Assembly: GCA_963798705.1 (NCBI GenBank)
Contig: CAWCTW010000005.1
Coordinates: forward strand, 992,001 to 1,056,000
Length of the DNA stretch: 64,000 nt
Reading direction: 5' to 3'
DNA from: AC-56 sp963798705
GTDB lineage: Bacteria; Actinomycetota; Thermoleophilia; Solirubrobacterales; 70-9
Shown here: positions 51,989-60,627 of the stretch, one piece after another
How positions within the stretch are numbered: the stretch's first letter is position 1
How the letters are laid out: every line of letters begins with the position of its first letter
The notes under the pieces: generated by a model
Seen by the model: only the letters and a program-made list of their open reading frames with translations
What the model was told of the DNA's origin: nothing
Databases searched by the model: none
Position numbers and translations under genes: made by a program

Positions 51989-52795
51989 TCAGTACCAGGC
52001 GGACGCCGGATCGCGCGGCGGCTCCCGCAGCTCACCGGCATCGGCACCCAGCAGATCCGGGTCGTCGCGGCCGAGCTCCCACAGGAGGTCGTCCAAGACG
52101 GGTGGAGCGATGCCGGTCCGCTCGGCCACCACCTTGAATGCCAGGCGCGTTTCGCCTCGCACCCGCTGAAGGGGGCCCGGCTCGACGAGACCCGAGCGCA
52201 GGGCCAGGCGCATCAGGACGTTGTCGGCGGACACCTGCCAGCGCTCGGGATCGCCCACCGTGAACCATCCCCGGCGCTCGCAGATCTTCGCGAACAGGAA
52301 GGACTTCTTCTGCAGCGGGTCCGCGTAGGCCCGGTAGCGGGCGAGCAGAGCGAGCAGCCCGGCGCTCCCGCCCAGGCGGGCACCGGCGCCCGCGAGCAGC
52401 CGGCTAGCCTCGCCGCCGTGGTCGCGCTCGAGCCCCCGGGCCAGATCGCTCCACAGCGCGGCCCTGCGCTCGGGGTCCTCCACGGTCTCGCCCTCGATCC
52501 GGAACAGGTCGGCCACCATCTCAGGGCCGGCGTGCCGCAGTGCCGGCGCGGCGAGGAGCCCCGGCTCGCGCCGCGCCGCAGCAATCGCCACCGCCCATAG
52601 AAGGGCGCTGCCGCCGTATGGCCCCTCCCCCGCCACCCGATGAGAGTCCCGGTAGCCCGTGCGGTGGTCGATCGCGCAGAGGAAGAGCGCGGCGTCCGGG
52701 TCGGGGACGTGGTCGAAGCTGGGAGGCTCGTATCGGCCGGCCAGGCCTCGGACGCGCCGCGCGACCCCCTCCACGACGGCCTGGTCAGCGCGCAC
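51989..52795 (-). CDS. Conserved hypothetical protein, possibly HhH glycosylase-like (queuosine salvage-type)
   Basis: A 268-residue protein with PSFDHVPDPDAALFLCAIDH, YADPLQKKSFLFAKICERRG and SADNVLMRLALRSGLVEPG. The repeated pattern of a glycosylase-like helical protein resembles queuosine salvage proteins (Qng1/DUF2419), but their diagnostic motif is not clearly present, so this is tentative. The GTG at 52795 begins five bases after the stop of the glycosyltransferase, making it the last gene of the six-gene glycan operon. Confidence 0.6.
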   Translation of the reverse strand: MRADQAVVEGVARRVRGLAGRYEPPSFDHVPDPDAALFLCAIDHRTGYRDSHRVAGEGPYGGSALLWAVAIAAARREPGLLAAPALRHAGPEMVADLFRIEGETVEDPERRAALWSDLARGLERDHGGEASRLLAGAGARLGGSAGLLALLARYRAYADPLQKKSFLFAKICERRGWFTVGDPERWQVSADNVLMRLALRSGLVEPGPLQRVRGETRLAFKVVAERTGIAPPVLDDLLWELGRDDPDLLGADAGELREPPRDPASAWY

Positions 52796-52800
52796 TCGGG

Positions 52801-54126
52801 TCAGCTCGGGCTTGGGTCCCGCGCCGCCGCGATCTCCCGCCGGTGTGCGGCGATCGCGTTGCGGAGCCTCGGGATCTTGGCATGGAAGGCGTCGATGGTC
52901 AGCTGACCGAGCTCGTCCTCGGTCAACGCACGCTTTCGCAGGTCGACCAGCAGGTACCGCGTCGTGTCGAGATCGACGTCCGGCAGGCAATCGTTGGCGG
53001 CCTCCCAGAGGGCTGCCTGCATGCCCCCCTCCTCAGCCTCGGCGAAGGCCCCGTCTTCACGCGGCAGCGCACCGACGCCGCGGAGGCGCGCGATGGCCGC
53101 GGTGAGCCCGCCGGCCTCCACGTCCCGCGCGGACACCTCCCCGCCGGTCCGGGCGTCGCCCCCGGTCCGTAGCTCGACGACCTCGAGGGTCAGCCGGGCG
53201 AGCTCCCGCCACAGGCGGGCGGCCTCGTCAGCCCGATCGTCCACGATGTCGCCCGGCCCGAAGCCGGCGGCGAAGGCGGAGATCTGCGGTCGCTGCAGGT
53301 CGATCGCCATGTACGGCGATCCGCCGGCGATCGCAAGCCCGCCGCCGAAGTAGGCGCCGATCACGCACGCGTTACGGAGCGCCTCGGCGCGGACCGCGAC
53401 CGCGTCGTCCGGCAGGCCGAGCAAGGACGCGCCGTCGCCGACCAGCCGAAGGTGCTGGCGGGCCCGCTCGAGGCTGGTCTCGATCGTGATCCCGCCGGGG
53501 TGACGGCGCCACGACGCGAGCGGTCGCGGCACCCGTACCACGCGGCCCGCCTTGCCGACACCCATCCACAGCACCAGGTCGCCCATCCAGTGAAAGCTCG
53601 GATCCCATCCGCCAGCCGACTCCAGGGCCTCGCGGCGAACCAGTCCGCCGGGCCCGATGATCGTGTCGTGGAGCCGGAACGCCTCCAGCGGCGAGTACTC
53701 GATCGGCCGCACCGTGTCGACGATCTGGCCTTCCTCGTCGATCATCCGGTAGCCGGGGTACGCGGCCACGATCTCGGGGTCGGCGCGCATCTCGGCCACC
53801 AGGCGGGCGACGGCGCCCGGCTCCAGCAGGTCGTCGTCGGACAGGTAGCCGAGGATGTCGCCGCGCGCCATCTCGTAGCCCCGGTTGAGGGTCCGCGCCT
53901 GGCCCATGTTGTCGTGGCGGCTGAAGCGGAACCGCTCCGGCGGATGGCGGCTCGCGTAGTCGGCGAGGAGGCCGGGGGTCTCGTCCGTGGAGCCGTCGTC
54001 CATCACGAGGAGCTCCAGGTTCTCGTAGCTCTGCTCCAGCACGCTGTCCATGGCCAGGCGGAGCCACTCGCGCCGGTTGTGGGTGGCGAGGACGATCGAG
54101 ACGGCTGGCTGACTCGGTGCGCTCAA
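52801..54126 (-). CDS. Glycosyltransferase family 2 with helical C-terminal domain
   Basis: A 441-residue GT-A enzyme: VSIVLATHNRREWLRLAMDS, LELLVMDDGSTDETPGLLAD, GDILGYLSDDDLLEPGAVAR (DxD-type motif DDD) and WDPSFHWMGDLVLWMGVGKA. After residue about 230 it carries a long helical domain of unknown role. It probably transfers a sugar in the surface glycan pathway of this operon. It is 31 bp downstream of the acyltransferase gene. Confidence 0.9.
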   Translation of the reverse strand: MSAPSQPAVSIVLATHNRREWLRLAMDSVLEQSYENLELLVMDDGSTDETPGLLADYASRHPPERFRFSRHDNMGQARTLNRGYEMARGDILGYLSDDDLLEPGAVARLVAEMRADPEIVAAYPGYRMIDEEGQIVDTVRPIEYSPLEAFRLHDTIIGPGGLVRREALESAGGWDPSFHWMGDLVLWMGVGKAGRVVRVPRPLASWRRHPGGITIETSLERARQHLRLVGDGASLLGLPDDAVAVRAEALRNACVIGAYFGGGLAIAGGSPYMAIDLQRPQISAFAAGFGPGDIVDDRADEAARLWRELARLTLEVVELRTGGDARTGGEVSARDVEAGGLTAAIARLRGVGALPREDGAFAEAEEGGMQAALWEAANDCLPDVDLDTTRYLLVDLRKRALTEDELGQLTIDAFHAKIPRLRNAIAAHRREIAAARDPSPS

Positions 54127-54157
54127 GGTGCCATGGCGGACGAGGATGCGGAATGCG

Positions 54158-55462
54158 TCACGCTGGGGCGCGTGCCTGGGCCGCCTGCTGCCGTCGCCCG
54201 TACCTATGCGCCCAGCGCCGGACCGGCCGCTCCAGGAATCGCGCCGAGAGGTACGCGTAGACGAACGAGAGCGGGTAGACGACGACAGACCACTCGATGA
54301 CCGTCAGTATCGATCCGTCATGCGGTAGCGAGAACTTTCGCAACGCAAACCAGATGACGGCGAAGTGGATCAGGAAGATGCCGTAGCTGATGTCCGCGGT
54401 CCAGCGCAGCGGCGTGTTGGCAAGCGGCCGTTGGACCCGGGCGGAGGTCAGCGTCAGGGCGACGAAGATCGCGGTCAGGGTGACGGGCAGCCCGAAAGCG
54501 ACGACGATCGGCTGCCTCGCGAACTCGCCGTTGAAGGTGGGCGGCCCGCTGATCGCCGTGTGGCCGCCGATGTAGACGAGCGCACCGAGCGGAATGAGCA
54601 AGAGCCCCGCGGTCCACAGTGCCCTTCGCGCCAAGAGGTCGGCGTCCCAGCGGTCGCGCACTCGGACATAGCACCACGCCCCGGTCATTCCGGCGGCGAT
54701 GGAGAACGCCCAGGTGGGGAACTGACTGGCGTAGGCGATGTCGAGCCTGTTTGCCGCAGCGTCGCCGAGGTGAACGCCGAAGAGGCCGGCCACGTCTGCG
54801 GAGTTCTCCGCGAGGAGGCGCCACACGGTCGCAATCACGCCGGTGACCACCAGGCCAACGAACGGGCGCCGGTAGTACGCGACGGCCACGAACGGCAGAA
54901 CGATGTAGAACGCGATCTCGATGGACAGCGTCCAGACCGGCGCAACCACACCGAACCCGAGGGCATAGTCGTCCTGGAACAGGAGCGCGGGCGTCTGAAG
55001 GAAGGCGAGATGGGTCGCGATCATGCCGGGACCCGGCATCCCCGTATTGGACGGCACCACCGCGATCAGGATCAGCGCGATGCCGAGGACGACCCAGTAC
55101 GCCGGAATGATTCGCGCGAGGCGCCTGATCGCGAACGCGCTGACCCGCCCGAAGTCTCCCTCGCGCGCCACCGTCGGGAGATAGATCACGAACCCGCTGA
55201 CGATGAACAGGGTCATCAGCGGGATTCGCGGAATCGCCCCGGCGAACATCGTCCCGTACAGGTTGTCCGGGAGCGTCCAGAGCACCCCGGCCACCAGCAG
55301 GATGTGGGAGAAGACGACGAAGATGACGCCGAGCGCGCGGAAGCCGTCGAACGACGGGACGATCGGTATCCCCCGGCCCCGGCGCCACTCCTTGCCCGGA
55401 TCCGCGACGGAGAATCCCGCCTCGGGATCGCGCGCGGGCTCTGGTGTGGAGGGCGGCGCCAC
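54158..55462 (-). CDS. Acyltransferase family 3 (OafA-like) membrane protein
   Basis: A 434-residue integral membrane protein with about ten helices. The family start IPIVPSFDGFRALGVIFVVF followed by SH is present, then RIPLMTLFIVSGFVIYLPTV, FAIRRLARIIPAYWVV, PVWTLSIEIAFYIVLPFVAV and a late FLERPVRRW. Such proteins O-acetylate or otherwise acylate cell-surface sugars. It is seven bases from wecB, supporting a role in decorating the operon's glycan. Confidence 0.92.
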   Translation of the reverse strand: MAPPSTPEPARDPEAGFSVADPGKEWRRGRGIPIVPSFDGFRALGVIFVVFSHILLVAGVLWTLPDNLYGTMFAGAIPRIPLMTLFIVSGFVIYLPTVAREGDFGRVSAFAIRRLARIIPAYWVVLGIALILIAVVPSNTGMPGPGMIATHLAFLQTPALLFQDDYALGFGVVAPVWTLSIEIAFYIVLPFVAVAYYRRPFVGLVVTGVIATVWRLLAENSADVAGLFGVHLGDAAANRLDIAYASQFPTWAFSIAAGMTGAWCYVRVRDRWDADLLARRALWTAGLLLIPLGALVYIGGHTAISGPPTFNGEFARQPIVVAFGLPVTLTAIFVALTLTSARVQRPLANTPLRWTADISYGIFLIHFAVIWFALRKFSLPHDGSILTVIEWSVVVYPLSFVYAYLSARFLERPVRRWAHRYGRRQQAAQARAPA

Positions 55463-55469
55463 GGACTGA

Positions 55470-56540
55470 TTAGAGCAAGATGCTCGCGACGGTCGCGCTC
55501 ACATCGTCGACGAGGTACTCGGGCGGCGCTTCCCAGCGCCGGGGCTCGTCGAGCATGAGCGCAAGGCAACGGCGAATGCCATCGGGCTCGACCCCGCTCA
55601 GCACGTTGCTCCCACATTCAACTGTCTCGGGCCGCTCGGTGGTATCGCGGACGGTGACCGTCGGCACGCCCATGATGCAGCACTCCTCCTGGACCGTCCC
55701 GCTGTCGGTCAGCACGCAGCGCGCGTGACGCTCGAGCGCGACGAAGTCGAAGAACCCGAAGGGCTCGTACGGACGAAACGGCTCCTCGTCGATGCTCAGG
55801 CCGAACTCCTCGAGGCGGCTGCGCGTCCTGGGATGCACGCTGAAGACCAGCGGGAGACCGTGCTCGTTCGCGCCATCCACGGCCCCCTCGAGCAGCGAGC
55901 GCAGGCGCTCCTCCACATCCACGGTCTCCTGGCGGTGGACCGTCAGGAGCAGGTAGCCACCGGGCTCGACGCCCAGGTCGGTCGGGGCGGTCGAGGCGGC
56001 GATCCGCGCCTCGTGGAGGTCCATCACCTCCTTGATGGGGTTGCCGGTCACGAGAACCCGGCTCGGGTGGATGCCCTCCCGCAGCAGGTTGTCGCGGCTG
56101 CCGTTCGTGTACGGCATGAGCACGTCGCTCGAGTGGTCGATGACGCGCCGGTTGACCTCCTCCGGGACCCGGTCGTCGAAGCACCGGTTCCCCGCTTCCA
56201 TGTGGAAGACGGGGATCCCCCGGCGCTTGGCGACGTACGCGGAGAGCCCGCTGTCGGTGTCGCCGAGCACCAGGAGCCGGTCGGGCGCGTACTCGGTCAG
56301 CACGGGATCGATCGCGGCGAGGATCCTGCCGACGCGATCGGCGAACCCGTCGCCTGCGATGCCCAGGTAGTGGTCGGGCGCCCGCACCCCGAGCTCCTCG
56401 AAGAAGACCTCGCTCAGCGACGGGTCGAAGTTCTGTCCGGTGTGCACGAGGGTCAGGTCGCAGCGACGGTCCAGTCGCTCGATCACGCGGCTCAGCCGGA
56501 TGATCTCGGGCCGGGTACCCAGTACCGCCAGGACCCTCAT
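55470..56540 (-). CDS. UDP-N-acetylglucosamine 2-epimerase family enzyme
   Basis: A 356-residue WecB/Alg14-fold epimerase: LAVLGTRPEIIRLSRVIERL, LTLVHTGQNFDPSLSEVFFE, VLGDTDSGLSAYVAKRRGIP, VFHMEAGNRCFDDRVPEEVN, TVHRQETVDVEERL and VLTDSGTVQEECCIMGVPTV. In this context it is the third enzyme of the L-amino-sugar pathway (WbvD/FnlC/CapG type) rather than an enzyme for UDP-ManNAc. Its ATG overlaps the stop of the dehydratase gene. Confidence 0.92.
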   Translation of the reverse strand: MRVLAVLGTRPEIIRLSRVIERLDRRCDLTLVHTGQNFDPSLSEVFFEELGVRAPDHYLGIAGDGFADRVGRILAAIDPVLTEYAPDRLLVLGDTDSGLSAYVAKRRGIPVFHMEAGNRCFDDRVPEEVNRRVIDHSSDVLMPYTNGSRDNLLREGIHPSRVLVTGNPIKEVMDLHEARIAASTAPTDLGVEPGGYLLLTVHRQETVDVEERLRSLLEGAVDGANEHGLPLVFSVHPRTRSRLEEFGLSIDEEPFRPYEPFGFFDFVALERHARCVLTDSGTVQEECCIMGVPTVTVRDTTERPETVECGSNVLSGVEPDGIRRCLALMLDEPRRWEAPPEYLVDDVSATVASILL

Positions 56541-57604
56541 CGCGCCGGCTGCGGCTGAGCGCCCGGGAGCATCCCGTGGCGCTCGAGCAGCGTGTGCACC
56601 GCCTCGGCGTCGACCGGGCTGTCGGCGGAGCTGTACTCGCGGGCCTCGAACGGCTCTCCCTGGATCTCAGCCGGACGAAGCTCGGGCAGGATCGGACCGA
56701 TCGCGAGGTACTCGCCGCGGTCGTGGGTCCGGGGGGCCTCCTCCTCGGAGACCAGGACCTCGTGGACCTTCTCGCCCGGGCGGATCCCGACGTAGTCGAT
56801 ATCGATGGCCCGGTCGCCGATCAGCGCCCGGGCCACGTCGACCACCCTGGCGGTGGGCACCCGGGGGACGTAGGTCTCACCCGGCAGCGCGGACCGCAGC
56901 GCCGCGAAGACGGCGTCGACGGCCTCATCCAAGCTCAGCAGGAAGCGGGTCATCTCGGGCGTGGTCACCGTGACGGGGCCGCCGTGCTGGATCTGCTCGC
57001 AGAACACCGGAATCACCGATCCGCGCGAGGCGAGCACGTTGCCGTACCTGGCGACGATGAAGCGCGTCTCCGGCGATTGGAGGTTGGCCTCCAGCAGGAT
57101 CCGCTCCTGGAGCGCCTTAGTCATGCCCATCACGTTGACGGGCTTGCAGGCCTTGTCCGTCGAGATCCCCACGACGGTCTCGACCCTCAGCCGGTGCTCG
57201 CTGATCGCCCGGGCGATGTTCTGCGCGCCCATCGCGTTGGTCATGAACGCCTCGATCGGGTGGTACTCGCAGGTCGGGACCTGCTTCATCGCGGCCGCGT
57301 GGAAGACGACGTCGGCGCCGCGGAGCAGGGCGGTCACCGCGGCGAGGTCGCGGATGTCGCCGATCCGGAAGTGCAGGCGCTGGTGGCGCTCCTCGTCGTA
57401 GACGATGTCGTCGGTCGCAACCCGCCGGTGCTGGAACGCGAGGCGCATCGTGTGCTGGAGCGCCTCGCTTCGCGAGAACACCACCACCTCCTCGGGCACG
57501 CCCAGCTCTCCCTCCAGGAGCCGCCGCACCAGCACCTGCCCGAGCGAGCCGGTGCCACCCGTGACGATGACTCGCTTACCGTCGAGCAAGCCCCCTCCTG
57601 ACAT
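56537..57604 (-). CDS. UDP-GlcNAc 4,6-dehydratase/5-epimerase (CapE/WbvB/FnlA type)
   Basis: A 355-residue extended SDR: VIVTGGTGSLGQVLVRRLLE, FRIGDIRDLAAVTALLRGAD, VVFHAAAMKQVPTCEYHPIE, STDKACKPVNVMGMTKALQE, MTRFLLSLDEAVDAVFAALR and GIRPGEKVHEVLVSEEE. The TDK and MxxxK active site, with Met in place of Tyr, is typical of soluble FlaA1/CapE-type enzymes that convert UDP-GlcNAc to the L-arabino 4-keto sugar. The ATG at 57604 is used; an upstream ATG at 57619 also fits. Overlaps the reductase gene by 29 bp. Confidence 0.93.
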   Translation of the reverse strand: MSGGGLLDGKRVIVTGGTGSLGQVLVRRLLEGELGVPEEVVVFSRSEALQHTMRLAFQHRRVATDDIVYDEERHQRLHFRIGDIRDLAAVTALLRGADVVFHAAAMKQVPTCEYHPIEAFMTNAMGAQNIARAISEHRLRVETVVGISTDKACKPVNVMGMTKALQERILLEANLQSPETRFIVARYGNVLASRGSVIPVFCEQIQHGGPVTVTTPEMTRFLLSLDEAVDAVFAALRSALPGETYVPRVPTARVVDVARALIGDRAIDIDYVGIRPGEKVHEVLVSEEEAPRTHDRGEYLAIGPILPELRPAEIQGEPFEAREYSSADSPVDAEAVHTLLERHGMLPGAQPQPAR

Positions 57605-58466
57605 TCGCGTTGGGCTCATCGGTCGCGGCCAGCTCGCCGACCATCTCCTCCCAGCTGGGCGCGGACCAGCCGGTCGCGCCGCGAAACGCGGTGGAGTCGA
57701 GGCTCCGGTCGATCACCACGCGGTCGTCGGGCTCGATCTCGACGTCGACCTCGAAGGCGTCGCGCAGCAGCAGGAGCAGCTCGTGCTTGGCGATCGGCGC
57801 GGCGCTCAGGTGCCGAAGGCCCTCGAGCGAGACGTCGCGCTCGAGAACGTCCGCGATCGCGCGAGAGAGCACAGGTGTCGTGGGCCCGCTGAACACGGCT
57901 CGGGTGAATCCTCGCACCGTGCACCCGGCCTGGGCGAGAAACCACTCCAGCAGGCCGTGATTGGTCGCGATCTCCCGGCCGATCATCGAGGTGCGAATCG
58001 TGAGCGCGCCCGGCGTCGTGACCTCCCCGAGGAGCTTCGAGCGCCCGTAGAGGTCCCCGGGATCGGGAAGGTCGGCCTCCGCGTATCCGCCCTTGCGGCC
58101 CGAGAACACGCAATCCGTGGATACGTGGACGAGCCGGGCGCCGCGCTCGCGGCAGGCGAGCGCCAGCTGGTGCGGGAACAGCGCGTTGGCCCGGATCGTC
58201 ACGGCGGGGTCGTCGACGGCCTGCTTGACGACGCCGATGCAGTTGACCACCGCGTCGGCACCCGACTCGTCGAGCGCGCGAGCGACGCTCCGCGGCTCCT
58301 CGAGCCGGACGCCGGTCACCGCCCGCTCGGGGTCGAGCAACGCGGCTGCGGGGCCGGGCACCTCGTCGGCCCTGATGGCGGCGTAGGCGTCGAATCGCTC
58401 GGCGCAGGTGCGCCACAGGACGTGCCCGAGCATCCCCGTGCCGCCGAGCACCAGAACCCGGGTCAT
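57576..58466 (-). CDS. RmlD-like 4-keto sugar reductase
   Basis: A 296-residue RmlD/SDR enzyme: RVLVLGGTGMLGHVLWRTCA, DAVVNCIGVVKQAVDDP, RLVHVSTDCVFSGRKGGYAE, DLYGRSKLLGEVTTPGALTI with YxxxK. It lacks the C-terminal cupin domain of CapF/FnlB and so resembles WbvR, which makes UDP-L-RhaNAc before epimerisation to UDP-L-QuiNAc. ATG 58466 follows GTGAGGGGGCAC. First gene of the six-gene minus-strand operon. Confidence 0.9.
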   Translation of the reverse strand: MTRVLVLGGTGMLGHVLWRTCAERFDAYAAIRADEVPGPAAALLDPERAVTGVRLEEPRSVARALDESGADAVVNCIGVVKQAVDDPAVTIRANALFPHQLALACRERGARLVHVSTDCVFSGRKGGYAEADLPDPGDLYGRSKLLGEVTTPGALTIRTSMIGREIATNHGLLEWFLAQAGCTVRGFTRAVFSGPTTPVLSRAIADVLERDVSLEGLRHLSAAPIAKHELLLLLRDAFEVDVEIEPDDRVVIDRSLDSTAFRGATGWSAPSWEEMVGELAATDEPNANVRRGLARR

Positions 58467-58512
58467 GTGCCCCCTCACCACCGTTCGGCCCCGGCCGCCA
58501 TGCCGGCGAAGC

Positions 58513-58626
58513 TTAGGGCCTGCGCGGCAGCCGACCGGCGCGCTCGAGGCCGAGGAACTCCCCGTAGAAGCGCTCGGAGCGCTCCAGCTAAGCCACCGAC
58601 AGGGCGACGTGGTCCAGCCTCCGGGC
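58513..58626 (-). pseudogene. Remnant of a VOC/glyoxalase-like protein
   Basis: The minus strand reads RRLDHVALSVA, stop, LERSERFYGEFLGLERAGR, which is the characteristic first strand and helix of VOC proteins (expected SVADLERSERFY) with a TAG in place of the Asp codon. No C-terminal repeat follows and a TAA ends it at 58513. It is a dead fragment between cysM and the reductase gene. Confidence 0.5.
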
Positions 58627-58658
58627 GCGAACGGGCCCCGGCTCGCCTGCGTCGCCGG

Positions 58659-59624
58659 CTACCACCAGACGGTGGAGTCGACGTCCTCCAGCTCGGAGAT
58701 GGGCTTCGTGTAGACGCCGGACGACAGGTACTTCCAGCCGTCGTCGGGGGCCACGAAGACGACGTTGCCGCCGTCGAGCTCGGCGGCGATCCGGACCGCG
58801 ATGGCGGCGATAGCCCCGGTCGAGACTCCCGCGAACATCCCCTCGTCGGCAAGCAGGCGCTTGGTCCACACGATCGCGTCGCGGTTGGAGACCATGATCT
58901 TCCGGTCCAGCAGCGACAGGTCGATGATCGGCGGGATGAAGCCGTCGTCCAGCGAGCGCAGCCCCTGCACCAGCTCACCCTGCATCGGCTCGGCGGCGAC
59001 GATCTTGGTCTCGGGGTCGTGCTCCTTCAGCCGCCGGCCGACCCCCATCAGCGTGCCGCCGGTGCCCAGCCCGCCGATGAAGGCGGTGACCTCGTCGAGC
59101 TCCTCGAGGATCTCCGGCGCGGTGCCGTCGTAGTGAGCGCGCGGATTCGCCTGGTTGCCGTACTGATAGGGCATGTAGTAGGAGGAGTCGCCCTCGGCCA
59201 TCTCCAGCGCCAGCTCCACGGCGCCGTTTGATCCCTTGACGCCCTCCGAGTAGACGATCTCCGCCCCGTACATCTCCAGGAGCTGCGTGCGCTCCCCGGT
59301 GACGTTGTCGGGCATCACGACCTTGAGTGGATAGCCCTTGCGCCGGCAGATCATCGCCAGCGAGATCCCGGTGTTCCCGGACGTCGGCTCGAGGATCGTC
59401 TGCCCCGGCGCGATCGCGCCCTCGGCCTCGGCGCCCTCGATCATCGCCTTGGCCACGCGATCCTTCACCGACCCGGTCGGATTGCGCCCCTCGAGCTTGG
59501 CGAAGATGCGAACGCCCGGGGTGGGCGTGAGCCTCGGCAACTCGACCAGTGGGGTGTTCCCGACGGCCTCGAGAACGTTTCCGTAGCGACCGCCGCAGGG
59601 CCGGTTGAGCGTGTCGGTGAGCAT
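58659..59624 (-). CDS. cysM: Cysteine synthase, CysM type
   Basis: A 321-residue PLP enzyme: NVLEAVGNTPLVELPRL, KLEGRNPTGSVKDRVAKAMI (PLP Lys54), ILEPTSGNTGISLAMICRRK, YQYGNQANPRAHYDGTAPEI, GGLGTGGTLMGVGRRLKEH, AGVSTGAIAAIAVRI and a C-terminal GWKYLSSGVYT. Close similarity in every block to actinobacterial CysM, which uses O-phosphoserine and the thiocarboxylated CysO carrier. The Mec-like peptidase at 48.4 kb would complete that route. ATG at 59624; divergent from the amino acid ABC operon. Confidence 0.92.
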   Translation of the reverse strand: MLTDTLNRPCGGRYGNVLEAVGNTPLVELPRLTPTPGVRIFAKLEGRNPTGSVKDRVAKAMIEGAEAEGAIAPGQTILEPTSGNTGISLAMICRRKGYPLKVVMPDNVTGERTQLLEMYGAEIVYSEGVKGSNGAVELALEMAEGDSSYYMPYQYGNQANPRAHYDGTAPEILEELDEVTAFIGGLGTGGTLMGVGRRLKEHDPETKIVAAEPMQGELVQGLRSLDDGFIPPIIDLSLLDRKIMVSNRDAIVWTKRLLADEGMFAGVSTGAIAAIAVRIAAELDGGNVVFVAPDDGWKYLSSGVYTKPISELEDVDSTVWW

Positions 59625-59648
59625 CGCTTCAGGAAGTGTAGTGAGGAC

Positions 59649-59664
59649 TGGGGTATGTTCCCCA
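59649..59664. promoter_or_regulatory. Inverted repeat around a -10 element in the cysM/ABC divergent region
   Basis: TGGGG-TATGTT-CCCCA is a perfect five-base inverted repeat whose centre is a -10-like TATGTT for the ABC operon. It lies in the 77-bp gap between cysM and the binding-protein gene. A repressor or activator sensing sulfur amino acids could bind here (inference). Confidence 0.45.
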
Positions 59665-59701
59665 CGGCAGCGCGCAAACGCACAACGAGAGGACATCAAG
59701 C

Positions 59702-60529
59702 ATGTTGACGGGTACATGGAAGAGAGTGGTCACTGCGCTTATCGCCGCGATCGCGGTCGTCGGCATCGCCGCGGGATGCGGCGGCGGCAGCTCAACTACG
59801 AGCGGCGGTGGCGGAGGCGGAGACCTCGGCCTGATCACCGACGGGACGCTGACCGTGGGATCGGACATTCCCTACCCGCCATTCGAGCAGGGCAAGCCCC
59901 CGGATTACGCGGGGTTCGACGTTGAGCTGATGGACGCGATCGCCGACAAGCTCGATCTCAAGACGAAGTGGGTGGACACCGCGTTCGGGACGATCTTCGC
60001 CGATCAGCAGGCGGGCAAGTTCGACATCGTCGCCTCGGCGACGACGATCACTCCGGCGCGCCAGCAGAAGGTCACCTTCTCCGATCCGTACTTCGACGCC
60101 GACCAGTCCCTCATGGTTCAGAAGGGCAGCGACCTGCAGTCGACAAACGACATCACGAGCAGCACCAGGATCGGCGTCCAGCAGGGGACCACCGGGGCGG
60201 ACTACGCGACCAACAAGACTGACGGCCAGGTCCAGTCCTACCCGGAGATCGGAAACGCGTTCAACGCGCTCCAGGCGGGACAGGTCGACGCGGTCATCAA
60301 CGACTTCGCGGTCTCGGCGTTCGCCCTGAAGAAGTACCCGCAGCTCGACGTGGTCCAGACGATCGCGACGGGCGAGCAGTACGGTTTCCCGATGCAACCG
60401 CAGAACAAGGCGCTGCAAGACGCGGTCAACGGCGCGCTGCAGGACGCGATCGACGACGGGACGTACGAGAAGATCTACGAGAAGTGGTTCACGAAGAAGC
60501 CACCGAAGGAGTTCCTGCCCTCGAGCTGA
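59702..60529 (+). CDS. Polar amino acid ABC transporter substrate-binding lipoprotein
   Basis: A 275-residue lipoprotein with lipobox VGIAAGC (Cys26), a Gly/Ser linker, then an SBP family 3 fold: LTVGSDIPYPPFEQGKPPDY, GFDVELMDAIADKLDLK, TTITPARQQKVTFSDPYFDA, and GQVDAVINDFAVSAFALKKY. Captures an amino acid outside the membrane and passes it to the permease. Ends 24 bp before a terminator hairpin, which would allow higher expression than the downstream genes. Confidence 0.93.
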   Translation: MLTGTWKRVVTALIAAIAVVGIAAGCGGGSSTTSGGGGGGDLGLITDGTLTVGSDIPYPPFEQGKPPDYAGFDVELMDAIADKLDLKTKWVDTAFGTIFADQQAGKFDIVASATTITPARQQKVTFSDPYFDADQSLMVQKGSDLQSTNDITSSTRIGVQQGTTGADYATNKTDGQVQSYPEIGNAFNALQAGQVDAVINDFAVSAFALKKYPQLDVVQTIATGEQYGFPMQPQNKALQDAVNGALQDAIDDGTYEKIYEKWFTKKPPKEFLPSS

Positions 60530-60553
60530 GCGGGAATCCAAAGGCAGGATTGA

Positions 60554-60585
60554 CGAAAGGGCGCCGTCGTTCGGGCGCCCTTTCG
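60554..60585 (+). terminator. Partial terminator/attenuator between binding protein and permease genes
   Basis: CGAAAGGGCGCC pairs perfectly with GGCGCCCTTTCG (12 pairs, eight-base loop), then continues CATTCC. It lies between the stop of the binding-protein gene (60529) and the permease ATG (60628). Read-through to the permease is expected, with the hairpin lowering its level. Confidence 0.8.
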
Positions 60586-60627
60586 CATTCCTGGAGCGAT
60601 AGCTAGGCGCCCGATCAAGGAGACGAG

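Noticed and set aside
59658..59663. GGGAAC-type ECF -35 element for cysM
   Set aside because: GGGGAAC occurs on the minus strand, but no matching -10 element follows at the right distance, so it is not claimed.
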